Counted from the stretch's first letter, positions 1-5,180 are shown. The stretch: DNA of 6,411 nucleotides from Gammaproteobacteria bacterium (GCA_024763185.1 JANTFY010000138.1:1-6411); one strand, 5' to 3'. Notes: generated by a model from the sequence alone, not told the origin. Made by a program: numbers and translations.

Positions 1-421
1 TGTTTGCGTATACAACCGCGTTATCCAGAGAGCCGTTTGCTGCGCCTACGCCACAAGCATTACCCGAGTTGCTTACGAAGATATCAGTTGCGCCACACGC
101 AAAACCGGCAGCATCGCCTTGAACACCCGCAGTGATTTGACCGAAGTCACCTTTCAGGCCAACGTAAGATTTGTCGTTTGACCAACCAGTCTGCTCGTGA
201 TCAGCATTGTCATGCTCCATTTCCAGCTTGGCGATACCAGTCATGCCGTTACCCAGATCTTCTGAAGCATTCACATTGATAACCAGCTTGCCAGATTCTA
301 AACCAATTTCACCTTGGCTTTGCAGGTTCAGACGAATGTTACCACCAAAAGTGGTGTCAGCAGTTGCTACGCCAGAAGCCAGCACTGCAGATACAGCAGA
401 AGCGATTACTAATTTTTTCAT
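1..421 (-). CDS. Outer-membrane porin, N-terminal part (runs off left edge)
   Basis: This is the first 140 residues of a Gram-negative general porin, a beta-barrel that lets small hydrophilic solutes cross the outer membrane. Residues 1-21 form a Sec signal peptide (MKK start, hydrophobic core, ATA cleavage before D22). The mature chain opens with an amphipathic strand (FGGNIRLNL), then the typical porin signature ASEDLGNGMTGIAKLEME (about 52-69) and SYVGLKGDFGQITAG (about 85-99). Residues 100-131 probably form the constriction loop L3, followed by the strand LDNAVVYAN. Two cysteines, C109 and C123, lie in that loop, which is unusual for a porin. The start is well fixed: GAGGG lies 8 nt upstream (430-434) and the signal peptide begins at this Met. 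Codon choice (GGT, CTG, AAC, GTT, GCT) differs from the neighbours and suggests high expression. The C-terminal half, and so the exact porin subtype, is outside the window. Confidence 0.9.
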   Translation of the reverse strand, partial: MKKLVIASAVSAVLASGVATADTTFGGNIRLNLQSQGEIGLESGKLVINVNASEDLGNGMTGIAKLEMEHDNADHEQTGWSNDKSYVGLKGDFGQITAGVQGDAAGFACGATDIFVSNSGNACGVGAANGSLDNAVVYAN

Positions 422-429
422 GAGTTATA

Positions 430-434
430 CCCTC
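430..434 (-). promoter_or_regulatory. Ribosome binding site of the porin gene
   Basis: GAGGG on the minus strand, 8 nt before the ATG. It is the strongest Shine-Dalgarno match in the window and fits a highly translated outer-membrane protein. Confidence 0.75.
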
Positions 435-490
435 AATTAAGTTAAAAATTACAGTTAAAATTAAATATATTTAGTTTTTACGTTTGTGGT

Positions 491-504
491 GTGTTTTACA
501 ACAC
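491..504 (-). promoter_or_regulatory. Short GNRA-capped hairpin at predicted 5' end of porin mRNA
   Basis: Read on the minus strand, GTGTT and AACAC form a perfect 5-bp stem closed by GTAA, which fits the GNRA tetraloop pattern. It would sit at or within a nucleotide or two of the 5' end of the transcript from the predicted promoter. By analogy with E. coli ompA, a 5'-terminal stem can protect an abundant porin mRNA. The stem is short, and DNA dyad symmetry (an operator) is an alternative. Confidence 0.35.
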
Positions 505-511
505 GATGCGA

Positions 512-539
512 ATATTACTCCATATTTTTATTTTTGCAA
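512..539 (-). promoter_or_regulatory. Predicted sigma-70 promoter of the porin gene
   Basis: On the minus strand, TTGCAA (534-539, -35) and TAATAT (512-517, -10) are separated by 16 nt, in an AT-rich stretch upstream of the porin. Transcription would start near 505, giving a leader of about 84 nt. This is inferred from sequence alone; other AT-rich -10-like hexamers exist nearby. Confidence 0.5.
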
Positions 540-597
540 CACTAAATTAATAAAAAAACAACATTTTTGTATTTCTTATTCTGAATGAGCCATTGTG

Positions 598-613
598 TGT
601 GAGATGCATCACG
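598..613. promoter_or_regulatory. CRP/Vfr-like binding site
   Basis: The core TGTGA-N6-TCACG matches the CRP consensus TGTGA-N6-TCACA at 9 of 10 positions and has A/T-rich flanks. Its centre (605.5) is about 100 bp upstream of the predicted porin start site and about 240 bp upstream of the yciB start codon, so porin is the likelier target. Control of porins by CRP-family proteins is known in gammaproteobacteria; binding here is inference. Confidence 0.5.
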
Positions 614-618
614 ATTTA

Positions 619-636
619 TGTTGCTTTTTAACAACA
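619..636. repeat. Inverted repeat TGTTG-N8-CAACA
   Basis: Perfect 5-bp arms separated by 8 nt, just beside the CRP-like site. The CTTTTTAACAACATATT stretch also loosely resembles OmpR boxes of enterobacterial porin promoters, but on the strand opposite to porin transcription, so I do not call it an OmpR site. Confidence 0.35.
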
Positions 637-768
637 TATTTTGAGTTTTTATGCCAGTTAGCACGTCACCGCTACCCTCAATCCGTCAAATTTACAACAA
701 ATCTTGATCAGTAACCACTTTTGCCGCTTTGAGACTCGACAGACTAAAAGCCGTAGGCCCCTGTTTAC

Positions 769-797
769 TAGGCAATTCGTTCAATCCATTGCATAAT
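769..797 (+). promoter_or_regulatory. Candidate promoter for yciB and downstream genes
   Basis: TAGGCA (769-774) and CATAAT (792-797) are spaced 17 nt apart, matching the -35 and -10 consensus at 4 and 5 of 6 bases. A start near 804 would leave a leader of about 43 nt before yciB. It is the best match I see upstream of the rightward gene run, but it is only moderate. Confidence 0.35.
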
Positions 798-846
798 TCA
801 TCAATCGACTTCCGCTATCACTAATCTTTAACTTGATATTTTCTGC

Positions 847-1482
847 ATGAAACAATTATTCGACTTCTTCCCTATCCTGCTGTTTTTTATTGTCTACAAG
901 TTCTATCTGGATATCCCACCCGGGTTCATTCTTTCCATTAATGAGCTAATGCCATTCATGGGGCTTGAACCCGGTAATAACAAATATGCGATTTACCTGG
1001 CCACCCTCGCCGCTATTGTCGCCACCCTGATCCAGGTGTTGTTGACCGCTATCATCAGTAAAAAAGTGGAAAAGATGCATATCATCACCCTGATCCTGTT
1101 ACTGGTGTTTGGTGGTGCGACCCTGGTTCTGAAAGACCCGGTGTTTATCAAGTGGAAACCCACCGCGATCAACTGGTTATTTGCCCTGGTATTCCTGGGT
1201 AGCCAGTTCATCGGCGCAAAAACGCTGGTTCAGCGTATGATGGGGCACGCCCTTGAGATAGAAGACAGCAGCGTATGGACACGGTTGAATCTTGCCTGGG
1301 TTGGCTTTTTCATCTTCTCCGGCATTGCCAACCTGGTGGTGGCCTTTAACTTCAGTGAGGATATCTGGGTCGATTTCAAGTTATTCGGCCTGATGGGCCT
1401 GACCCTGATCTTCGTGGTTGGCCAGGCTTTTTACCTGGCTCGCTATCTACCGACCGACCAACAACCCACAGCGCGTAAATAA
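847..1482 (+). CDS. yciB: YciB, inner-membrane septation/envelope protein (IspZ/YciB family)
   Basis: YciB is a polytopic inner-membrane protein linked in E. coli to cell-envelope integrity and division; its biochemical activity is not settled. The 211-residue product starts with the family opening MKQLFDFFPILLFF. It shows about six hydrophobic segments (about 4-20, 47-70, 78-96, 107-124, 145-168, 176-198). Family blocks include KVEKM (73-77), VFGGATL (87-93), FIKWKPT (100-106), LVQRMMGHAL (127-136), WTRLNLAW (144-151) and the IWVDFKLFG stretch (173-181). It is about 30 residues longer than the E. coli protein because of a longer first loop (about 21-46). An in-frame stop lies six codons upstream of this ATG, and the N-terminus aligns with known members, so the start is secure although no clear Shine-Dalgarno is visible. 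It heads the rightward gene run and is followed by yciI. Confidence 0.94.
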   Translation: MKQLFDFFPILLFFIVYKFYLDIPPGFILSINELMPFMGLEPGNNKYAIYLATLAAIVATLIQVLLTAIISKKVEKMHIITLILLLVFGGATLVLKDPVFIKWKPTAINWLFALVFLGSQFIGAKTLVQRMMGHALEIEDSSVWTRLNLAWVGFFIFSGIANLVVAFNFSEDIWVDFKLFGLMGLTLIFVVGQAFYLARYLPTDQQPTARK

Positions 1483-1519
1483 CGCTACTTCACAACTTAT
1501 ATATAAGGTTACATAAAAC

Positions 1520-1819
1520 ATGTTATATAGCATCGTTGCAACCGACAAAGAAAACAGTCTGCAAGACCGCCTGGCCGTACGCCCACAGCATGTTGCCAGA
1601 CTACAGGCACTTAAAGATCAGGGGCGTCTCATACTCGCCGGGCCAAACCCGGCCATCGACAGCCCGGACCCAGGTGCAGCCGGTTTCAGCGGCAGCCTGA
1701 TCGTGGCTGAATTTGACAGCCTGGCCGATGCCAGGGCCTGGGCCGATGACGACCCCTACATCAAGTCGGGGGTATACCAATCTGTCTTGGTGAAACCCTT
1801 TAACAAGGTATTGCCCTGA
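1520..1819 (+). CDS. yciI: YciI family protein
   Basis: This small soluble cytoplasmic protein of 99 residues is nearly full-length collinear with E. coli YciI (98 residues). It has a ferredoxin-like alpha/beta dimer fold. Related family members act in dechlorination or muconolactone-type chemistry, but the role of YciI itself is unknown. Diagnostic stretches are MLYSIVATDK, the VRPQHVARLQ helix with the family's conserved H24, GRLILAGPNPAIDS (35-48), DPGAAGFSGS (50-59) and the C-terminal VLVKPFNKV. AAGG (1505-1508) lies 11 nt upstream of the ATG, a longish but acceptable spacing. It follows yciB by 37 nt; yciB and yciI also occur near each other in enterobacteria and pseudomonads, which supports both calls. 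Confidence 0.93.
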   Translation: MLYSIVATDKENSLQDRLAVRPQHVARLQALKDQGRLILAGPNPAIDSPDPGAAGFSGSLIVAEFDSLADARAWADDDPYIKSGVYQSVLVKPFNKVLP

Positions 1820-1836
1820 CTCTAGACGCATTACAG

Positions 1837-1858
1837 ACTCATTCTTTTTTACTCATTC
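1837..1858 (+). repeat. Tandem-phased direct repeat ACTCATTC
   Basis: Two exact copies (1837-1844 and 1851-1858), 14 nt apart, in the 66-nt gap between yciI and the isomerase gene. They could be a small operator or chance. No convincing promoter or terminator accompanies them. Confidence 0.3.
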
Positions 1859-1885
1859 AAATACAAACTATCGGATTAAACTCTT

Positions 1886-2662
1886 ATGCGGTTACTACAA
1901 CTGATTATTTTTATGGCACTTGCCCCCTTTTTTATGCTTTCACATGCGGAATCCTCAAATCCGGTTCTGGCCAGAGTCAATGGTGTGGATATCACTGAAA
2001 ACGAGGTTAAACATTTTATCTCCAAGCAGGTTAAATCCATCCCTGCCCAAGTGGCCCTGCAGGAGATGATTAACGTGGAGTTGCTGGCACAGGCCGCGCG
2101 CAATGAAAACCTGATGAAGGATGAAACACTGCAACTGGAAATCAAACGGACCACTTCGGCCCTGATTGCATCCCATTATCTGCAAGAGCATCTGCGCAAG
2201 TTGGAGATATCCGAGCAGGCACTTAAACAACGCTATGAGAAGGAATACCTGAATAAACCCCAGAACGTCGAGTACAACGCGAACCACATCCTGGTAAAAA
2301 GCGAAACCGAAGCGCAGGACATTATCAAACAGCTGCAAGGTGGCGCTGAATTTGCCGAACTGGCCAAGTCACTATCCATCGGTCCCAGCGGCAAGGACGG
2401 CGGTGCATTGGGCTGGTTTAAATCCACCGATATGGTCGCCCCCTTCTCCCAGGCCACGATGAAACTGAAAGCCGGCGAATATTCCACTGAACCGGTTAAA
2501 ACCCAGTTCGGCTGGCATGTCATTTTTCTCAATGACATTCGCACCATCGAGCCCGAACCCTTTGAAGCGGTGAAAAAGCAACTCTCCACCGCTATTGCGG
2601 CTGAAAGCATCAGTAATAAACTGAAAGTTTTACGTGACAAGGCTTTTATCAAGCTCAAGTAA
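1886..2662 (+). CDS. Periplasmic parvulin-type peptidyl-prolyl cis-trans isomerase
   Basis: This is a SurA/PpiC-like foldase that catalyses cis-trans isomerisation of prolyl bonds and probably helps fold exported proteins. Residues 1-21 form a Sec signal peptide (SHA before E22) with no lipobox cysteine, so a soluble periplasmic protein is expected. Residues 26-120 form the helical chaperone-like domain beginning LARVNGVDITENEV. Residues 129-217 form one parvulin domain, with NHILVKSETEA (133-143), FAELAKSLSIGPSGKDGGALGW in two parts (156-166 and 167-177), PVKTQFGWHVI (203-213) and LNDIR. H134 and H211 fit the two conserved parvulin histidines. The C-terminal helix (about 224-254) is basic and amphipathic. 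At 258 residues with one parvulin domain it is shorter than SurA, which has two, and larger than cytoplasmic E. coli PpiC (93 residues). GGA (1873-1875) lies 10 nt before the ATG. Its stop codon is 1 nt before the next start. Confidence 0.93.
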   Translation: MRLLQLIIFMALAPFFMLSHAESSNPVLARVNGVDITENEVKHFISKQVKSIPAQVALQEMINVELLAQAARNENLMKDETLQLEIKRTTSALIASHYLQEHLRKLEISEQALKQRYEKEYLNKPQNVEYNANHILVKSETEAQDIIKQLQGGAEFAELAKSLSIGPSGKDGGALGWFKSTDMVAPFSQATMKLKAGEYSTEPVKTQFGWHVIFLNDIRTIEPEPFEAVKKQLSTAIAAESISNKLKVLRDKAFIKLK

Positions 2663-2663
2663 A

Positions 2664-3638
2664 ATGAACGACTCCAGACCCCGTTGTGTTTTTCTGGATC
2701 GTGACAGTATCGACTGTCACGACCTGGATCTATCCGCTATTGAAAGCGATACCCGGCTGACAAGTTTTACCAGTTGTAATAGCGATGAAGTCCTGACTAA
2801 AAGTACAGGGGCGGACATTCTCATTGTAAACAAGGTTCAACTGACTCGTGATCATTTTGAACATCTGCCGGACTTGAAACTGGTTTGCATCATTGCCACC
2901 GGCACTAATAATGTGGACCTGGCAGCTGCCAGCGATCATGGTGTAGTTGTCCGTAACGTACAAAACTATGCGGCGGCTTCGGTCAGCCAGCATGTGTTTC
3001 TGCTGATACTGTCCCTGATCCGGCGTTTCACCGAGTACCAGTCGGATATCAAGCAGGGCGCATGGCAAGAACAGGACCAGTTTTGCCTGTTAAGCCATCG
3101 CATGGAGGAATTAAACGGCAAAACGCTGGGCCTGATCGGCTACGGTCATATTGCCAAGGCGGTTGAAAAAATTGCACTGGCTTTCGGCATGAAGGTCATC
3201 ATTGCCCAGAGCCTGGCACCCCATGCGGTTGAAACACCCGGCAGGTTGCCGCTGGATGAAGTTCTACAAACGGCCGATATCATCAGCCTGCATTGCCCGC
3301 TGAGTGAACAGACAAGAAACCTGATCACAGGCAAACAGTTTGCGCTGATGAAATCTTCTGCCCTGATCATCAATGCAGCGCGCGGTGGCATTGTTAATGA
3401 AGCCGATTTGCTCGATGCATTACACGACGGTCAAATAGCCGGCGCCGGCATTGACTGCCTGGAGCATGAACCGCCCCTGCCGGATGACCCCCTGATGGCT
3501 GCCGCGCTGCCTCAACTGATCATTACCCCGCATAATGCCTGGGGCACGTTACAGGCCCGGCAACGTCTGGTCGATGGAGTGGCCGGTAATATTCGACATT
3601 TCCTGGCCGGCCAGATCACTAACCAGGTCAAAGCCTGA
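2664..3638 (+). CDS. D-isomer-specific 2-hydroxyacid dehydrogenase
   Basis: This cytoplasmic NAD(P)-dependent oxidoreductase of 324 residues, the usual family length, probably acts on a small 2-hydroxy/2-keto acid such as hydroxypyruvate/glycerate or glyoxylate; the substrate cannot be read from sequence. The split catalytic domain occupies about 1-103 and 290-324, the Rossmann domain about 104-289. Family motifs are IIATGTNNVDL (76-86), the nucleotide loop GYGHIA (159-164), ALIINAARGGIVNE (233-246), AGAGIDCLEHEPP (259-271) and ITPHNAWGT (287-295). The expected catalytic residues are R240, E269 and H290. Two oddities: the third glycine of GxGxxG is A164, and the usual acidic residue after the second Rossmann strand is Q182. 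I chose the ATG one base after the isomerase stop. An in-frame GTG at 2634 would overlap that gene by 29 nt and add residues unlike the family. No good Shine-Dalgarno is visible, which suggests translational coupling. Confidence 0.92.
   Translation: MNDSRPRCVFLDRDSIDCHDLDLSAIESDTRLTSFTSCNSDEVLTKSTGADILIVNKVQLTRDHFEHLPDLKLVCIIATGTNNVDLAAASDHGVVVRNVQNYAAASVSQHVFLLILSLIRRFTEYQSDIKQGAWQEQDQFCLLSHRMEELNGKTLGLIGYGHIAKAVEKIALAFGMKVIIAQSLAPHAVETPGRLPLDEVLQTADIISLHCPLSEQTRNLITGKQFALMKSSALIINAARGGIVNEADLLDALHDGQIAGAGIDCLEHEPPLPDDPLMAAALPQLIITPHNAWGTLQARQRLVDGVAGNIRHFLAGQITNQVKA
2699..2722 (+). repeat. Perfect 10-bp inverted repeat with 4-nt loop inside the dehydrogenase gene
   Basis: TCGTGACAGT (2699-2708) and ACTGTCACGA (2713-2722) are exact reverse complements around the loop ATCG. 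It spans codons 12-20 of the dehydrogenase, 35 nt after the start codon. It is the strongest stem-loop I found in the window. It has no following T-run, so it is not a standard intrinsic terminator. It could be an mRNA structure modulating translation, a protein-binding dyad, or chance. Confidence 0.7.
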
Positions 3639-3647
3639 ACCCTATCC

Positions 3648-4031
3648 ATGAGCGCCCGTTTTTTTCTTTTGTGTGGTTTGTTACTGATGATGATCGGTGT
3701 GATCAGCGGGGCTTTTGGCGCGCATGCGATAAAAAACACGGTTTCCATAACCTATCAGCAAACCTGGCAAACGGCCACCGAGTATCTTTTTTATCACGCG
3801 CTGGGGCTCATTGCTTTAGGCAGTTATTACCGGGATAAATCCCTGGATCGCTGGGCCAGAGCCAGCGGGCTGCTTTTTATGCTGGGTATTGTCTTGTTTT
3901 CGGGAAGTCTGTATCTGCTAGTGCTAACAGGTCAGTCATCATTGGGCATGATTACACCCTTTGGTGGCACTTTTTTTATTCTGGGCTGGGCTAGCTGGTT
4001 GGTGTCCGCAGGCTTTTCGGGTCAAACCTAA
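3648..4031 (+). CDS. DUF423 family inner-membrane protein (YgdD-like)
   Basis: This 127-residue membrane protein of unknown function has four hydrophobic segments (about 5-24, 43-61, 71-94, 98-121). The family signatures are clear: GVISGAFGAHAI (17-28), WQTATEYLFYHALGL (40-54), LGIVLFSGSLYLLVLTG (79-95), GMITPFGGTFFILGW (100-114). The first segment is a membrane helix rather than a cleaved signal. Nine nucleotides separate it from the dehydrogenase stop, so the two are probably co-transcribed. The upstream sequence lacks a clear Shine-Dalgarno, again consistent with coupling. Its TAA overlaps the TAG of the opposite-strand Rsd gene by 2 bases. E. coli YgdD is uncharacterised; I do not assign a role. 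Confidence 0.92.
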   Translation: MSARFFLLCGLLLMMIGVISGAFGAHAIKNTVSITYQQTWQTATEYLFYHALGLIALGSYYRDKSLDRWARASGLLFMLGIVLFSGSLYLLVLTGQSSLGMITPFGGTFFILGWASWLVSAGFSGQT

Positions 4032-4531
4032 TTACCACGCTTTAAAACCTGGTTACTCATTTCACGCAGTAACTTGTCTTCTTTTTCTATACGTGAAGCC
4101 ATGGCTTCGCCAAGCAGGGAAAGGTCATTGGCTAACGGTATCAGGCTGTCTTGATCATCCGCACCTTCGTATTTATCGTTGAATTCAACAAAGTAGTCGG
4201 TGGTTCGTGATATGACAGGATAAACCTCGTGGGCAATGGCTTTGATGGATTGACGCCGTTCCTTGCCATCCATGATGCGCTGATAAATTTCAAAATGTCC
4301 CAGAGCCGCATAATCGACCAGCATCTGGTTAAACTGCTTGAGTTTGGCAAGAATATCCTCGATGGGAGCAGCCCCTGCATCCAGCGCTGCCAGTTCACAA
4401 TAACCCACCAACACTTCCTGGCGTTCACCAAGCAACTCATTGATGGTATGCGATAAACGAGACCGTCGATCATCCTCTTCGGAAATCTTTTGAGCGATTT
4501 CCCTGATGGTATGAATCTGAGATTCTGACAT
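4028..4531 (-). CDS. rsd: Rsd/AlgQ family regulator of sigma-70
   Basis: Rsd binds the region-4 part of sigma-70 in stationary phase and lowers housekeeping transcription. AlgQ is the Pseudomonas counterpart, linked to alginate and siderophore control. The 167-residue, mostly helical protein carries the family core QMLVDYAALGHFEIYQRIM (69-87, compare AlgQ LVDYVSAGHFEVYEQL), YPVISRTTDYFVEFND (104-119) and LSLLGEAMASRIEKEDKLL (137-155). The N-terminal sigma-binding region is recognisable but divergent: the usual RWL-type tryptophan motif before the helix is replaced by NELLGERQEVLVGY (31-44). It is slightly longer than E. coli Rsd (158). AGAG lies a few bases before the ATG. It is the second gene of a leftward pair with DUF3301, 48 nt downstream, and converges on the DUF423 gene. 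Alternative: a more distant paralogue with altered sigma affinity. Confidence 0.88.
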   Translation of the reverse strand: MSESQIHTIREIAQKISEEDDRRSRLSHTINELLGERQEVLVGYCELAALDAGAAPIEDILAKLKQFNQMLVDYAALGHFEIYQRIMDGKERRQSIKAIAHEVYPVISRTTDYFVEFNDKYEGADDQDSLIPLANDLSLLGEAMASRIEKEDKLLREMSNQVLKRGN

Positions 4532-4538
4532 GTTTACT

Positions 4539-4560
4539 CTCTTTGTTTTTCTCTTTGTTT
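4539..4560 (-). repeat. Duplicated AAACAAAGAG before the rsd start
   Basis: The ten-base unit (plus-strand CTCTTTGTTT) occurs twice, at 4539-4548 and 4551-4560, spaced 12 nt. Each copy carries a purine-rich AAAGAG that can pair with 16S rRNA; the nearer one is the likely ribosome site of rsd, and the distal one could be a standby site. Origin by slippage is plausible. Confidence 0.45.
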
Positions 4561-4579
4561 ATTATTGTCGCGCCGGGTG

Positions 4580-4897
4580 TTAATGCAAACTGCTTGATTG
4601 ATCAATACTCAGCACCAAATCTTCAATGCCCTGGCCTTTCATGGAAACACTGCCTGATCGTCGCTGCTCTCCATCCATCGAAAAATCGAATACATACAGG
4701 CGACATAATGCCATAGTTCCGCGTTTTGTGCGACATAAACGCAGACGACTTAAGACTACGGTATCATCCAGAAATTGTGCGTGAATTTGATCACAAGCCT
4801 GACGACAAACCTGGATGGCTCGCTCCCGCGACCTGAGACTGTCTCGCCATAACCACAGAATAAAAAGCAGCAGAGCGATGAGCAGTATTTCTTGCAT
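4580..4897 (-). CDS. DUF3301 family membrane-anchored protein
   Basis: This 105-residue protein of unknown function has one N-terminal membrane helix (about 3-17, rich in Leu/Ile and ending LWLWRDSLRSRE) and a soluble basic tail on the cytoplasmic side by the positive-inside rule. Family features are the WRDSLRSRERAIQVCRQAC block (17-35), FLDDTVVLSRLRL (42-54) and the YVFDFSMDGEQRRSGSV stretch (68-84). AGG (4905-4907) lies 7 nt before the ATG. It precedes rsd on the same strand with a 48-nt gap and diverges from slyX across 52 nt. Two cysteines in the soluble part (C31, C35) are four residues apart but do not form a CxxC motif. Nothing in the sequence reveals a biochemical role. Confidence 0.85.
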   Translation of the reverse strand: MQEILLIALLLFILWLWRDSLRSRERAIQVCRQACDQIHAQFLDDTVVLSRLRLCRTKRGTMALCRLYVFDFSMDGEQRRSGSVSMKGQGIEDLVLSIDQSSSLH

Positions 4898-4913
4898 TAT
4901 GGAACCTGGCTTT

Positions 4914-4922
4914 TGTTAGAAT
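4914..4922 (+). promoter_or_regulatory. Extended -10 promoter for slyX-rsmJ
   Basis: TG-T-TAGAAT is an extended -10 element (TAGAAT matches TATAAT at 5 of 6). No good -35 sits at the right distance, as often with extended -10 promoters. Transcription would start near 4929, about 20 nt before the slyX ATG. The upstream part of this promoter overlaps the start codon of the divergent DUF3301 gene. Confidence 0.5.
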
Positions 4923-4949
4923 CCTGAGAAATTTCCCCGGACTGATATC

Positions 4950-5168
4950 ATGAACACAAACGACTCGACTTCACGTATTACCCGCCTCGAAATGTTATTT
5001 GCAGAGCAGGAGTATACAATCGAAACACTCAACTCCCTAGTGACCCAGCAGACCCAACATATCGACCTTTTGAATTCCCAGCTGGAATTTCTCAAACACC
5101 AGATCAAGGAACTCAAGTTGCAGATACCGGAGACCACGATTATCGACGAAAAGCCGCCACATTATTAG
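4950..5168 (+). CDS. slyX: SlyX protein
   Basis: SlyX is a small coiled-coil protein of unknown function found widely in proteobacteria. The 72-residue product has a heptad-patterned helix over about residues 9-58 (ITRLEMLFAEQEYTIETLN, then LNSQLEFLKHQIKELKLQ). It ends in the family's diagnostic PPHY C-terminus. GGA (4939-4941) lies 8 nt before the ATG. It opens a rightward pair with rsmJ, whose start is 12 nt after the slyX stop. Length and both ends agree with the family, so the gene looks intact. Confidence 0.93.
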   Translation: MNTNDSTSRITRLEMLFAEQEYTIETLNSLVTQQTQHIDLLNSQLEFLKHQIKELKLQIPETTIIDEKPPHY

Positions 5169-5180
5169 GCCCTAGACCCG

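Larger units (their letters stand above)
422..846. other. Divergent intergenic control region between porin and yciB
   Basis: This is the only long stretch without a gene. It is AT-rich, especially at 440-590. It holds the predicted porin promoter, a CRP-like site, a short hairpin at the predicted start of the porin transcript, six copies of an RCAACA motif on the two strands, and a candidate promoter for the rightward genes. A direct repeat AGTTAAAA (440-447 and 453-460) lies in the porin leader. I see no convincing small gene; the best candidate, 18 codons at 651-707, has only a weak ribosome site. No tRNA-like fold or strong terminator is visible. Confidence 0.8.

Noticed and set aside
207..440. 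Plus-strand open frame across the porin gene
   Set aside because: It is antisense to a clear porin with signal peptide and strands, and its product has no recognisable features.
624..640. OmpR-box-like CTTTTTAACAACATATT
   Set aside because: Single degenerate match in AT-rich DNA and on the strand opposite to porin transcription; reported only as an inverted repeat.
651..707. An 18-codon open frame (MPVSTSPLPSIRQIYNKS) in the intergenic region
   Set aside because: Very short, only a weak GAG at 643-645 upstream, and no recognisable features; chance is more likely.
1496..1507. AT palindrome CTTATATATAAG before yciI, possibly a -10 element
   Set aside because: No matching -35 at a suitable distance; it also contains the AAGG ribosome site, which explains part of it.
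2634..2663. GTG at 2634 as an upstream start for the dehydrogenase
   Set aside because: It would overlap the isomerase coding end by 29 nt and add a Ser-rich tail not seen in the family; ATG 2664 gives the normal length.
3438..3449. GC-rich 12-bp palindrome GCCGGCGCCGGC (also CTGGCCGGCCAG at 3603-3614)
   Set aside because: They fall in codons for Ala/Gly-rich conserved segments and have no loop or spacing that would suggest a function.
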